From assembly GCF_900111035.1 (NCBI RefSeq), contig NZ_FOFU01000002.1:1-64000 (forward strand): a stretch of DNA of 64,000 nucleotides, given 5' to 3'. Positions 7,383-16,925 of the stretch are shown here, piece after piece. The translations under genes and the position numbers were made by a program. Source of the DNA: Treponema bryantii (GTDB lineage: Bacteria > Spirochaetota > Spirochaetia > Treponematales > Treponemataceae). The stretch's first letter is position 1; each line of letters starts with the position of its first letter. Below the pieces are notes generated by a model. It was given only the letters and a program-made list of their open reading frames with translations, was not told the DNA's origin and made no database searches.

Positions 7383-8378
7383 ATGGAAAAACAATTTGTG
7401 CATATAATAGAAGACTGCCGTGCGGAAGCTGCGAAAAGGCTCGTAGGGCAGGAAGCTTTGATTGATGATATTTTGACTGCGTTTATTGCGAGCGGGCATG
7501 TTCTGGTTGAAGGTGTGCCTGGGCTTGCGAAGACGCTTGCTATTAAGACTACTGCGGAGATTCTGGGGCTGGATTTTAAGCGAATTCAGTTTACTCCGGA
7601 TTTGCTGCCGGCAGATGTTACCGGTACTCTTATTTATGAACAGAATAAGGGTACTTTCAGTGTACGAAAGGGACCGGTTTTTGCAAATGTGATTCTTGCG
7701 GATGAAATTAACCGTGCGCCTGCTAAGGTTCAGTCGGCTATGCTTGAGGCTATGGAAGAGCGCCAGATTACTATTGGCGAAGAAACTTACAAGCTGCCGG
7801 AGCCGTTCTTTGTACTTGCTACTCAGAACCCGGTTGAACAGGAAGGAACTTATAATCTGCCTGAGGCTGAGTTGGACCGCTTTTTGATGAAGCTGGTTAT
7901 CACTTACCCTGCTGCTGACAATGAAATTAAAATTGTTCAGACTTGTGGTCAGGCTCCGTATGTACCTGTAAAGCAGATTGTTAAAGCTGATGATATTAAG
8001 GCTCTGCGTGAGGCAGCTGCTTCTGTTACCTGTGATGAAAAGCTTGTTGAATACATTGTTTCTATTCTTACTGTTACTCGTCCTGAGAACTCTAAGAAAC
8101 AGCAGGCTGGCCGTACTCTTGTAAATACAGCAAACTCTAACGATATTACCCGCTATATTCATTTTGGAGCTTCTCCTCGTGCAGGTATTGCTATGCTTCA
8201 GTGTGCTAAGGTTAAGGCTCTTTTTGCTGGTCGTGATTTTGTTCTTCCTGAAGATATTAAGGCTGTAGCTCTTAATGTTCTGCGTCATCGTCTTGTACTT
8301 TCTTACGAAGCTGCAGCTGACAATGTTACTGCTGATGACATTATCACAAGGATTCTTGATTTTATTCCGGTTCCGTAA
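7383..8378 (+). CDS. moxR: MoxR-family AAA+ ATPase
   Basis: 331 residues. Walker A is EGVPGLAKT near 41-49 and Walker B ILADEINRAP near 106-115; the sensor motif ATQNPVEQEGTYNLPEAELDRF is class-typical. MoxR ATPases act as chaperones that help assemble or activate VWA-domain partners. The next genes encode a DUF58 protein and VWA proteins, the classical arrangement. An in-frame GTG at 7377 is an alternative start, but the ATG gives the usual N-terminus. The following gene starts directly after the stop. Confidence 0.95.
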   Translation: MEKQFVHIIEDCRAEAAKRLVGQEALIDDILTAFIASGHVLVEGVPGLAKTLAIKTTAEILGLDFKRIQFTPDLLPADVTGTLIYEQNKGTFSVRKGPVFANVILADEINRAPAKVQSAMLEAMEERQITIGEETYKLPEPFFVLATQNPVEQEGTYNLPEAELDRFLMKLVITYPAADNEIKIVQTCGQAPYVPVKQIVKADDIKALREAAASVTCDEKLVEYIVSILTVTRPENSKKQQAGRTLVNTANSNDITRYIHFGASPRAGIAMLQCAKVKALFAGRDFVLPEDIKAVALNVLRHRLVLSYEAAADNVTADDIITRILDFIPVP

Positions 8379-9281
8379 ATGTCAAAACGTTACCTTGCAA
8401 ATAATGAATCTCTCATAAAAAAAGCACTCTACCTGCGGCTGATGGCAGAAGATATTGCCGACGGTATGAAGAGCGGTAATTTCCGTTCTCTTTACCGAGG
8501 CCAGGGAATTGAATTTGCAGGCGTCCGTGATTATATCCGCGGAGACGACATCCGCACTATAGACTGGAACGTTACTGCACGCATGGGGCGGCCGTACATC
8601 AAAGTATTCGAAGAGGAACGCGAACTTCAACTTTTCCTTATTACAGACTCGTCGCTTTCCATGCAGCTTGAAACAAACTCTGACCGCCGCACTAAATACG
8701 CCTCTGCAGCCGAAACCGCTGCCCTCGTTGCAATTGCCGCTGAAATAAATGCCTGCCCGACAGGTGCAGTATTCTTCGACGGCGCAATTCATTTCTCGTG
8801 CGAACCTTCACTCGGTAAAGAAACTACAATGCAGATTCTGAACCACCTTGATCGACTGCCGGCTACTCCAACACCCGGCTCAGTGCTCCCGAACGCAATT
8901 TCCGCGGCGGCTAAAGTACTCCGCAAACGAACCCTCGTGTTCGTCCTTTCGGACTTCCGCTGCGGCGGCTGGGAAAAGCCTTTAATTTCTCTTGCTCAGA
9001 AAAACGATGTAATTGCTATAAATATTCACGACGCAAGCGACGAAGAACTGCCTTCTCTCGGTACTGTTGTTTTTAAAGATACAGAAAGCAGTCTTCAGAT
9101 GTCGCTTCCATCTTCTTCACCGGCCTTTAAAAAGGAATGGCGAAGTTTCAACGAAATGAATCAGAACCGCTGGCAGAGTTTCTGCATTAAGCACGGAATT
9201 ATGCCTGTGGTACTCGATACAAAAACAGAACCTGTTCAGGTGCTGAATCAGATTTTTGCACGTAAGGCAAAACTAAGGTAA
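8379..9281 (+). CDS. DUF58 domain protein of the Bat operon
   Basis: 300 residues. The DUF58 signature EFAGVRDYIRGDDIRTIDWN is around residues 46-65, followed by a VWA-like core with LITDSSLSM at 87-95, a MIDAS-type DxSxS. Such proteins sit between MoxR and membrane-bound VWA proteins and are taken as cytoplasmic clients of MoxR. Its ATG immediately follows the moxR stop, so the two are translationally coupled. Confidence 0.92.
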   Translation: MSKRYLANNESLIKKALYLRLMAEDIADGMKSGNFRSLYRGQGIEFAGVRDYIRGDDIRTIDWNVTARMGRPYIKVFEEERELQLFLITDSSLSMQLETNSDRRTKYASAAETAALVAIAAEINACPTGAVFFDGAIHFSCEPSLGKETTMQILNHLDRLPATPTPGSVLPNAISAAAKVLRKRTLVFVLSDFRCGGWEKPLISLAQKNDVIAINIHDASDEELPSLGTVVFKDTESSLQMSLPSSSPAFKKEWRSFNEMNQNRWQSFCIKHGIMPVVLDTKTEPVQVLNQIFARKAKLR

Positions 9282-9295
9282 CGGGGAGAAAGAAT

Positions 9296-10210
9296 ATGCA
9301 GATTATTTCACCACAGCAGATTCTCGTTCCTAAAAAGGTTTACATTGGAGATACAGCAGAACTTCGCTGTACCTTTAATAATCCAAGTCCGGTATTAAAA
9401 CAGCTTACAAGCAACGGTATTACCGAACTACCGTTAGTTAGTCAAATCATCAATGCTGCTGACAGTACTTCAGAAAAGAGTACTTCAAACTTTGCGACAC
9501 CACACACTGATTATGAAATCAGCAGAATCACACTCTCTCCTGCGGGAGTTGATTTCTATCAGTTTACTATAACCTTTGTTCCATGGAAAACGGGAGAACT
9601 TCACCTACCGCCAATGGAAATTGAAGGCACTGAGCTCATTCTTGAATTTCAGCCGGTTCAGATTGTTTCACTTATTTCTACTGACTCGGCTAATGCAACT
9701 ACCCTTCATGACTCTGCAGCGCCACTGCTTCTTCCAGGAACTGCCTATAAGCTTTATGGAACTCTGGCTGCTTTTGTAATTGCAATCATCATAATCATCA
9801 GAATAATTGTAAAAAGAAAAACTCTTTTATTTTATATAAATCAAAAAAAGCTTTTGAAAAAATATAAGAAAAATAAAAAACAGACTCTTAAGCATCTTCG
9901 TCAGGCAGACGATGCAGAAAAGATTCAGAATATTATGCGCCGCTATCTTGAGGTGCGTTTTGATTATCCTTTTACACATACAGTTACTTCAGAAATGATG
10001 AAGGGCTGGCAGACTGCAACTGGAGGTTTACTTTCAGATAATAAAGAAGAAGCCTTTGGTGAAATTGTTGCAGGCTTTATCCGCACAGATTTTATCCGCT
10101 ACAGCAAAAATGCCAGCTTTGAATCTGGAGAGCTTAAGCAGCTTATTGATAAACTGATTTCCTGCATTGAAATAATTGAAGCTCCGGTAAAGGAGGAAAA
10201 TAATGACTAA
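9296..10210 (+). CDS. Bat-operon membrane protein, single TM
   Basis: 304 residues. The N-terminal half is beta-rich and extracytoplasmic in character (QQILVPKKVYIGDTAELRCTFNN, resembling the start of BatD-like domains). One transmembrane helix lies at about 152-170 (LAAFVIAIIIIIRIIV), followed by a lysine-rich cytoplasmic tail of about 130 residues. There is no cleaved signal peptide, so the topology is uncertain. It occupies the slot of the small membrane protein found between DUF58 and BatA in Bat operons. Its stop overlaps the next start by 8 bp. The specific function is unknown. Confidence 0.75.
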   Translation: MQIISPQQILVPKKVYIGDTAELRCTFNNPSPVLKQLTSNGITELPLVSQIINAADSTSEKSTSNFATPHTDYEISRITLSPAGVDFYQFTITFVPWKTGELHLPPMEIEGTELILEFQPVQIVSLISTDSANATTLHDSAAPLLLPGTAYKLYGTLAAFVIAIIIIIRIIVKRKTLLFYINQKKLLKKYKKNKKQTLKHLRQADDAEKIQNIMRRYLEVRFDYPFTHTVTSEMMKGWQTATGGLLSDNKEEAFGEIVAGFIRTDFIRYSKNASFESGELKQLIDKLISCIEIIEAPVKEENND

Positions 10211-12686
10211 CTTTGAAAACCCTGCAGCCTTTTTTCTTCTTCTGCTGATTCCAGCACTTTTTATTTTACGACATTTTAAAATTTTTAACCGTATATCTTT
10301 TCCTGCTGTTCTTGCAGATTGGGAAGGTCACCATTTTGAATGGAAAGGTCATCCTCAGAAATTTCTTTCTGTCCTTGCGTCAATTTTCTTTACTGCGGGC
10401 TTTTTAATTTCTGTAGGGGCACTTGCAGCGCCTGTAATTTCAAATCAGGAAAAAGTTTATACTTCTCTTGGAACTGATATTGTTTTTGTTCTGGATACAA
10501 GCCCTTCTATGTCTGCAAAAGATATGGACGGAGGACAGCGTCTTGATGCAGCAAAGAATGCTATCTATCTGCTTACAAATAAAAACGACGGAAGCCGTTA
10601 TGGTCTTGTCGGACTTGGAAGTAATGCTGCAGTTCTAGTTCCACCTACCAGTGATCTGACTTTCTTTTCTGAAAGACTTTCTCAGATTTCTGCGGGTTCT
10701 TTTGGAAACGGTTCTGCAATTGGTGATGGCTTAAGCACTGCAGTATGCCATCTTGTTTCTTCTTCTGCTCAGAAAAAATGTATTGTTCTTTTCACTGATG
10801 GTGAAAATAATGCAGGTGAAATTCATCCGGAAACTGCAGCTCAACTTGCAGCCGATAACAGCATTACAATTTATGTTGTCGGAATCGGTTCAAAAGGAAA
10901 AGTTCCAATTGAATACACTGACCCGGTAACTAAACGGCTTTACTCTGGATATCTTGATTCAAACTTCAATCCGGCTTCGTTAAAAAAGATTTCTGATATT
11001 GCTGGTGGTAGATATTTTGAAGCGGTAACTGTAAATGAACTTTCTGAAATTCTAAGTGCTGTTTCTAAAACGGAAGCTGTTTCGCAGACTTTTACTTACA
11101 GAACTGTAAACAAACTTTTCTATCAGAAGTTTATTTCCATTGCAATAATCCTTTTTATACTTGCATGGGTTATACGCAGAATCATTCTAAAAGAAATGAT
11201 CTGTTTCCGATATAAAAAAACTCTGTTTATTCGTTCTGCATGTCTAGCACTTTCCTTTGTTTTCCTTCTGCTGGCACACGCAGGTCTTACATGGGGAACT
11301 TATCTTGTTCCTGTTCAGAAGAGCGGTCATTCTGTTGCAATGGTTTTTGATATCTCTAACAGTATGCTCGCAAAGGATTGTCCTGGAGATACAACACGTC
11401 TTAAGGCAGCCTCAATCTATGCAAAGAAACTTCTTTCTAAAATGGAGGGAGTTCCTGTTTCTGTTGTAATTGCAAAGGGAGACGGCATTGCAGCTATTCC
11501 AATTACTGATGATACTGCTATGGTTGAATCACTGCTTGAAGTTATGTCACCTTCTTTAATGACTGTTCCAGGTTCAAGCATTGGTAAAGGAATTTTAAAG
11601 GCAAAAGAAACTTTCCCGGCAAACTTTTCATCTGCCGGAAAAATCTGGGTATTTACAGATGGTGAAGAAACAGACGGCCAGCTTTCTTCTGCTTTGCTCG
11701 AATGTCAGAAAGCTGGCATTCCTGTTACTTTAATTGGTTTTGGTTCAGAAACTGAATCAGCTGTTTTAACTGGAGATGGAAAAACTCAGGTTATGAGTGC
11801 TCTTCGACGAGACCGGCTTGAAGCTGCTATTGCAGATGCCTCTAACCGTTTCCGATTTTTCAATAATCATGAAAATCATTTATACATCAATTCTCTGGAA
11901 AAAGGTTCTGCAGTTCAACTGCTTTCTCAACTGCGTTTTGGTGCTACTGAAAATCTGATTACTTCTTATGAGGTAAAGCCTGTTCCACGCTATAAGCTTT
12001 TCCTTTCTCTGGCTGCTCTCTTTTTGATTTTGAGCTATATAACTGTGGAATTTAATTTTGCAAGATTTTTTGGAGCAAAGACTTCGCGTGCACAGGCAGC
12101 AGCTTTTGTTTCTCTGATAACAATTTTCCTTTCCGGCTGTTCTTCGCAAACTGCAGATATTCTTAACGGAACGGTTTCTTATCATCAGAAAAAATACAGA
12201 CATGCTGTTTCCCGTTTTATGCAGGCTTCTGAAAATGCAGCAGCTGAAGCAAACCGACAGAATCAAAGTTATGCTCTTTATGACCTTGGAACTGCATACA
12301 TTATGATTGGAGAAGATTCTGCAGCTCTTGAACAATTCAAGGCGATTCCAGATGATGCACCTGATGCGGTGCGTTATTCAGCTTTTTATAATGCGGGTGT
12401 ACTTGCCTGGCGCAATTCTGATTTTGATGAAGCAAAGGATTATTTCAGAAAGGCGCTCGAAATAGACAGTTCTAAGATAGACGCAAAAATCAATTTTGAA
12501 CTTTCAGTTCAGCAGAGTGAGGCAAAGGGAAAACAGAATCAGAGTAATCAGATTCAGGCTTCTCAGGAAGAAGCTTCACCACAAAATCTTGAAAAAGCAG
12601 TATTCGAACATATAAAGGAGAATGATCAGAAACAATGGAAAAACAGCGAATCAAAAGACTCATCAGATCTGGCAGAAGATTTCTAA
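10203..12686 (+). CDS. BatA-BatB-TPR fusion, two VWA domains
   Basis: 827 residues that join what are usually three genes. BatA part: TM helices near 10-25 and 60-82, VWA 1 with MIDAS DTSPS near 97, TM near 310. BatB part: TM near 345-370, VWA 2 with DISNS near 383, TM near 605-620. C-terminal part: a hydrophobic stretch ending LSGCSS (cysteine 646), which looks like a buried lipoprotein signal, then TPR repeats at about 687-766 and a charged tail (BatC-like). VWA domains bind partners through metal at the MIDAS. Bat proteins are linked to oxygen tolerance and envelope stress in Leptospira and Bacteroides, but the molecular job is unsettled. It overlaps the next gene by 52 bp. Confidence 0.88.
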   Translation: MTNFENPAAFFLLLLIPALFILRHFKIFNRISFPAVLADWEGHHFEWKGHPQKFLSVLASIFFTAGFLISVGALAAPVISNQEKVYTSLGTDIVFVLDTSPSMSAKDMDGGQRLDAAKNAIYLLTNKNDGSRYGLVGLGSNAAVLVPPTSDLTFFSERLSQISAGSFGNGSAIGDGLSTAVCHLVSSSAQKKCIVLFTDGENNAGEIHPETAAQLAADNSITIYVVGIGSKGKVPIEYTDPVTKRLYSGYLDSNFNPASLKKISDIAGGRYFEAVTVNELSEILSAVSKTEAVSQTFTYRTVNKLFYQKFISIAIILFILAWVIRRIILKEMICFRYKKTLFIRSACLALSFVFLLLAHAGLTWGTYLVPVQKSGHSVAMVFDISNSMLAKDCPGDTTRLKAASIYAKKLLSKMEGVPVSVVIAKGDGIAAIPITDDTAMVESLLEVMSPSLMTVPGSSIGKGILKAKETFPANFSSAGKIWVFTDGEETDGQLSSALLECQKAGIPVTLIGFGSETESAVLTGDGKTQVMSALRRDRLEAAIADASNRFRFFNNHENHLYINSLEKGSAVQLLSQLRFGATENLITSYEVKPVPRYKLFLSLAALFLILSYITVEFNFARFFGAKTSRAQAAAFVSLITIFLSGCSSQTADILNGTVSYHQKKYRHAVSRFMQASENAAAEANRQNQSYALYDLGTAYIMIGEDSAALEQFKAIPDDAPDAVRYSAFYNAGVLAWRNSDFDEAKDYFRKALEIDSSKIDAKINFELSVQQSEAKGKQNQSNQIQASQEEASPQNLEKAVFEHIKENDQKQWKNSESKDSSDLAEDF

Positions 12687-14026
12687 TCACAGCTCTCCTG
12701 ATTTCTGTTGCTGCCCCTGTCTTTTCACAGACTCTCACTCTTGAAAAGATTAAGCAGCTAAGACTTGTTCCGGAAGAAAGTCAGAATCTTTATACAAAAA
12801 CTGATATTAAATTTATCGTCACTATACCGTATGTTCAGCCATCACAGGTTCAGGTGCTTGCTGCAAATCAAAAGGATGATATAACGTTCCGAACATTGCG
12901 CAAGGCTGAAAACTATGAAGAACAGGGAACTCTCATTGAAATCTGGTATAACTTTGCAAATAAAGGAGATTACTCTCTTGCTCCCATTTCGGTTATGATT
13001 CAGAACCACCGTCGCTCGATTTATTTTGAACCGGTTTCAATCACAGATGATCCGGCTACCCTGACTCCACGCATTGTACTTGTTTTTGATGATGGTACAA
13101 GAGTGTATTCTGATGAATTGAATTTTCCAAAGCCACTGCTTACAGTACCAACTGGTAAAAAACTTGGCTTTACTGTAAATCTTCAGTACGCAACTCAGCT
13201 TGTACAATTCAACTGGGAAATTCCGAAGGATTCTATTTTTACCTGTACAAAACAATTTGAATTTACAGAAAACCGTTACCGGGAAAGAGTTTATTCTCAC
13301 ATTCTGCTTCCTGTTGCTTCTTTTGAATGGACGGGGCTCGTTGCAGAAACAATTAAACTGCCGACAATCCGTTTAAGTGCCACTGGTTACAACGGCTACA
13401 GAAGCGAACTCTTAATGCCTGAAATTTGTATTGATTTTACCGAAGCAGATGAAGCAGCTGCTGCAACTGATGATGCAGATATTTTCTCTGCTGCCTTTTA
13501 TCAGGAGACTGCTGAGACTTCTGTAGTAATTGATTCAGAATTAAGCTATGAAGACTGTATGAGGCTTGCGGATTATTATTCTAAAGAACACAACGAGTTT
13601 TTATTGTACCCAAAGGCTCGAAGAGACCGCATCAATTTTGAAGAGTCCTGTGGAATTGTGATTTCTGAAAATCCAATTTTTCCGACTATTTATCTTTATA
13701 TCTCAATTATCATAATTGTAATCTCTATTGTGTTTATCATAATTTCAATACGCAGAAAGCACAAAATCAGAATGCTGATGTATATTGTTCTTTTAATTCT
13801 TGGCGCTGCAGTCTTATTTTACTGTGCAGTAAGACGTAATGAACGCTATGGAATTTCTGCTGGCTGTAAAATTTATTCTATTCCTCAGGAAAATGCTGAA
13901 TCAGTTTCTGAGGTTGGAAGAGGTAACCGTGTACGTATTCTTGAACACACAGGAAAGTGGTATTACATTGAAGTTGGTGAAACTGGCGGATGGTGTACAT
14001 CAGATAAAATAATTATAATCAAATAA
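12635..14026 (+). CDS. BatD-like exported membrane protein with SH3 tail
   Basis: 463 residues. It has a signal peptide (cleavage after APVFSQ near residue 32) and long beta-rich extracytoplasmic domains as in BatD (oxygen tolerance family). Two TM helices follow at about 350-370 and 378-395, and then a C-terminal segment resembling a bacterial SH3 fold (GNRVRILEHTGKWYYIEV and ETGGWC). This looks like a BatD/BatE hybrid. The start lies 52 bp inside the preceding gene; an SD-like AAAGGAGAA sits upstream near 12614. The SH3 tail may bind peptidoglycan or proteins; that is inference. Confidence 0.75.
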   Translation: MEKQRIKRLIRSGRRFLITALLISVAAPVFSQTLTLEKIKQLRLVPEESQNLYTKTDIKFIVTIPYVQPSQVQVLAANQKDDITFRTLRKAENYEEQGTLIEIWYNFANKGDYSLAPISVMIQNHRRSIYFEPVSITDDPATLTPRIVLVFDDGTRVYSDELNFPKPLLTVPTGKKLGFTVNLQYATQLVQFNWEIPKDSIFTCTKQFEFTENRYRERVYSHILLPVASFEWTGLVAETIKLPTIRLSATGYNGYRSELLMPEICIDFTEADEAAAATDDADIFSAAFYQETAETSVVIDSELSYEDCMRLADYYSKEHNEFLLYPKARRDRINFEESCGIVISENPIFPTIYLYISIIIIVISIVFIIISIRRKHKIRMLMYIVLLILGAAVLFYCAVRRNERYGISAGCKIYSIPQENAESVSEVGRGNRVRILEHTGKWYYIEVGETGGWCTSDKIIIIK

Positions 14027-14056
14027 ATTATTTTGAATTAAACTCGGAGGGTTATT

Positions 14057-14620
14057 ATGGACATGGGCGACATTCTGAATCAATGGGATTCAATGCAAAA
14101 AAATCAGATAAAAAAACAGAAGGAAAGCGGAAAGAATCAGGTGTCGCACAAAAAGGCAAACGCTCCTACTGCAGAAGAAAAAGCGCGCGCTGCTGAACGA
14201 GATTTTGAAAAGCAGCTTAAAGCAGAAAACTCAAAACAGATAAATCCTATGGAGCTGTGGCTTCGCCGATACGGAACAATAGACAAAGACAAGATTGCAG
14301 AAGAACAGGAAGAACGTTCTAAGCTATATGACAGAAATTATCTGATTAGCATGCAGCCGGAAGCTCGTCTTGATTTACACGGCTTACATCAGGCAGAAGC
14401 ACAGGAAAGTCTGGACCGATTTATTACAGACTGTAAAGCACGCGGACTTCGTAAGGTGCTCATTATTCACGGAAAAGGAATTCACTCTTCCGGTTCAGAT
14501 CCAGTTCTTGGTGAACTTGTACGTCGTTTTATCGAACACGATAAACGCTGTGGTGCTTCGGGTCACCCAAAGACAAAGGCTGAGGGCGGAAGCGGAGCAA
14601 CCTGGGTTTTACTGAAATAA
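14057..14620 (+). CDS. Smr-domain protein
   Basis: 187 residues with a GGAGGG ribosome site. A charged, coiled-coil-like N-terminus (about 1-95) precedes a C-terminal Smr domain (about 103-187) carrying LDLHG at 105-109, HGKG at 138-141 and a final GGSGATWV. Smr domains of MutS2-like proteins nick DNA or cleave RNA at collided ribosomes; stand-alone forms like this one (SmrA/B-like) are likely nucleases. It ends the plus-strand Bat block and faces the next gene with 3 bp between the two stops. Confidence 0.88.
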   Translation: MDMGDILNQWDSMQKNQIKKQKESGKNQVSHKKANAPTAEEKARAAERDFEKQLKAENSKQINPMELWLRRYGTIDKDKIAEEQEERSKLYDRNYLISMQPEARLDLHGLHQAEAQESLDRFITDCKARGLRKVLIIHGKGIHSSGSDPVLGELVRRFIEHDKRCGASGHPKTKAEGGSGATWVLLK

Positions 14621-14623
14621 TCT

Positions 14624-15670
14624 CTAAAAGGAAATTACACACTTCAGAGGCAGATGGTCGGAATAACCTTCTCCGGTATAGACTTTATAAGAAACCGGGA
14701 TTCCTTCTTCATCTGCAACAGGAGAATCTCTAACTGCTGAAAACGAAGTCATTTCCAGATTCCCAAGCAGAAGAATATTATCTATACGCTCCCATTCTCC
14801 GTTATAATAATAACTGCCGTTTTCAGACGAAAGCTTACCGGCTGAATTAAACCATGGAGACCAGACTTTTACAGTCTCTGAGTTTCCCCTCAAAACTGTA
14901 TTTGTTGTTTTACCACCAGCAGCTTCAATTACAAAATCTTCGGCACTTCTATTAAAATCTCCGCACATCACAATCAAAGGTGCCTGCATCTCTTTTATCA
15001 AATCTGTTGTTCTTTCTGCCAGAACCAGTTCCTGCCAGTCACGCCAGATTTCAGTTTCCATTTCTCCGCCGGATTTTGACTTCCAGTGATTTACAAAAAG
15101 TTCGAGCTCACGATTTCCTATATTTACTGTAAGCTGCATAAGCGGGCGGGAAGAAGGCTGACTTGTTTCCTGAGTTCTTATATCAAGGACATGCGTTTTT
15201 AATTCTGAAATTTCATATCTCGAAAATACAGCACAGCCAATTGCACTCCCAAGTTCTTTAGTAAAACACGTATACTGCCAGTTTTTCTTGTGTTCCCAGG
15301 AACCGCCCGCCAGAGTATTTGCTATATCCTGAACTACCTCCGTATTTTCAACTTCTTCCATTACAAAAATATCAGGATTCAGATTTGTCATAATTTCACA
15401 AAGTTTATTCAAACGCTTTACATATTTTTCTTTAGTCCAGCGTTCAGAATTCTTAAATTCCTGATATTCACTTCCTGTAGTTACTGCATCAAAAAAAGTC
15501 TGGACATTCCAGCAGACTAGAGAAAGAGACTGTTTTCCCCCGCCCCTTTCTGATGTTGAGCCGGAGCGACGGAAAGACGACTCCTTTACAAACTGACTTT
15601 TACAACCTGTAAGTACGGCTACGGACAAAATGCTGCACACCATCACTAAAATAACAAGCAATTTTTTCAT
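14624..15670 (-). CDS. Endonuclease/exonuclease/phosphatase-fold lipoprotein
   Basis: 348 residues. The signal peptide with lipobox VLTGC (cysteine 23) predicts an envelope-anchored enzyme. The EEP fold motifs are all visible: VCWNVQTFF near 52, the catalytic glutamate in VMEEVEN near 100, VNHWKSKSGG near 193, CGDFNRS near 235 and SDHLPL near 338. Substrates of this superfamily include nucleic acids and phospholipids or inositol phosphates; an exported form could be a DNase or a sphingomyelinase-like enzyme. I cannot choose between them. Confidence 0.82.
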   Translation of the reverse strand: MKKLLVILVMVCSILSVAVLTGCKSQFVKESSFRRSGSTSERGGGKQSLSLVCWNVQTFFDAVTTGSEYQEFKNSERWTKEKYVKRLNKLCEIMTNLNPDIFVMEEVENTEVVQDIANTLAGGSWEHKKNWQYTCFTKELGSAIGCAVFSRYEISELKTHVLDIRTQETSQPSSRPLMQLTVNIGNRELELFVNHWKSKSGGEMETEIWRDWQELVLAERTTDLIKEMQAPLIVMCGDFNRSAEDFVIEAAGGKTTNTVLRGNSETVKVWSPWFNSAGKLSSENGSYYYNGEWERIDNILLLGNLEMTSFSAVRDSPVADEEGIPVSYKVYTGEGYSDHLPLKCVISF

Positions 15671-15743
15671 AAAAACCTCTACTGTTAAAATAGGCAGAGT
15701 TGTACGAAATTGTCGTTTTTTTTGAGAAAGTTTGTGATTTTTT

Positions 15744-16925
15744 TTATTTTTCTACTAAGAAAAGAAATTCTTTTACGTGGATTTCACGGCCGCTGAGGTT
15801 TCTTGAACCACGGAAAACATTGTAATCAGCTTCGAGTACACTTACCTTACCGCATTCAGAAAGCAGCTCTATCATCTCATCTTTTGGAATAAAGCCTTCT
15901 GAATTAAAGGAAATCAAAACAAAACGGGCACGGACGTTACGGACGAGGTTTACGAAGACTTCGGCAACACGGCGCTTTTTATTGTAATCTGAACGGTTCC
16001 AGTCTCTAGGGATTCCTGAAACGCGGCTGATATTTTCTGCATCAGGGCGCTGGTAGTCAGCAATCAGATTCAGCATAAAATAATTTGAACCATAAGGATG
16101 CTGATTGTATGGAGGATCGAAGTATGCGAGGTCAAATTTGCCGTCATCTGTAAAATCGCAGTGATAAAGCTCTTCAGAATTTACCAGCTCATTTGCGTCA
16201 TTACAGAATACTCGATAGCGGCATTTAAAATCAGAAAAGACAGGAAGAGGCAATGAGATTTTTCCCGTGATTCTTGTAAGAGCATTGCGGGCATTCCCAC
16301 CAAACTGCCCTGTTCCTGTTTTTGAATTTTTATAGAAACCTTTAAAAATGCCAGCAGTATTTGCATGAATGGAAGCTTCGGATAAAAGAGGAGCTATGAA
16401 AAATTCCTTCCAGTGTGCCGGGATTTCCTTTTCAATCATCTGACGAGCGACATCAAGATAGGCTGCATTATAAGGTGTATAAAAACAGCGTTCCTCTTTT
16501 TTAATCTGTGTTTCATCGGCCGGTGCATACAGTTCAGAAATAAAACCAGCCTTTTTGAATTCACATTTCTGTTCAAGTTTATGCATGTGGCGTTCGATTT
16601 TTTCTGTAAGATTAACGTGCATCTCTTCCAAAGACTTAAAATCCACTTCTGATTTATTTGTGAGATAACAATGATTGATTATATAGGAATACTTTTCAAG
16701 ATCATTTACAGTGATTGATTCAGCATACTGCTTGAGATAACGGCTTACTATCCCGCTACCTGAAAATACATCAAGACAGTTAAGTTTTGATTTACCAAGC
16801 CGCGCCTGTACTTCCTGTACACCGCCGCCAATAAAATCTAAAAGAGCACGTTTATTTCCTATGTAGGTAATCAGCTGATTCTGGAGGAACTCCGGGTTTT
16901 CAGATTGTTTCAAAACCGGCTCCAA
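15744..16925 (-). CDS. Orphan D12-class N6-adenine DNA methyltransferase
   Basis: 393 residues. Motif I-like TYIGNKRALL near 19-28 and DVFSGSG near 52 form the AdoMet pocket; the catalytic motif IV is YFDPPYNQ near 270, the hallmark of adenine-N6 methylases. It ends in a conserved SFNSEGF segment. No restriction endonuclease gene is adjacent, so it is either a regulatory/housekeeping methylase or a leftover. It overlaps the 3' end of aroA by 26 bp and is probably co-transcribed with it. The recognition sequence is not predictable from sequence alone. Confidence 0.88.
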   Translation of the reverse strand: MEPVLKQSENPEFLQNQLITYIGNKRALLDFIGGGVQEVQARLGKSKLNCLDVFSGSGIVSRYLKQYAESITVNDLEKYSYIINHCYLTNKSEVDFKSLEEMHVNLTEKIERHMHKLEQKCEFKKAGFISELYAPADETQIKKEERCFYTPYNAAYLDVARQMIEKEIPAHWKEFFIAPLLSEASIHANTAGIFKGFYKNSKTGTGQFGGNARNALTRITGKISLPLPVFSDFKCRYRVFCNDANELVNSEELYHCDFTDDGKFDLAYFDPPYNQHPYGSNYFMLNLIADYQRPDAENISRVSGIPRDWNRSDYNKKRRVAEVFVNLVRNVRARFVLISFNSEGFIPKDEMIELLSECGKVSVLEADYNVFRGSRNLSGREIHVKEFLFLVEK

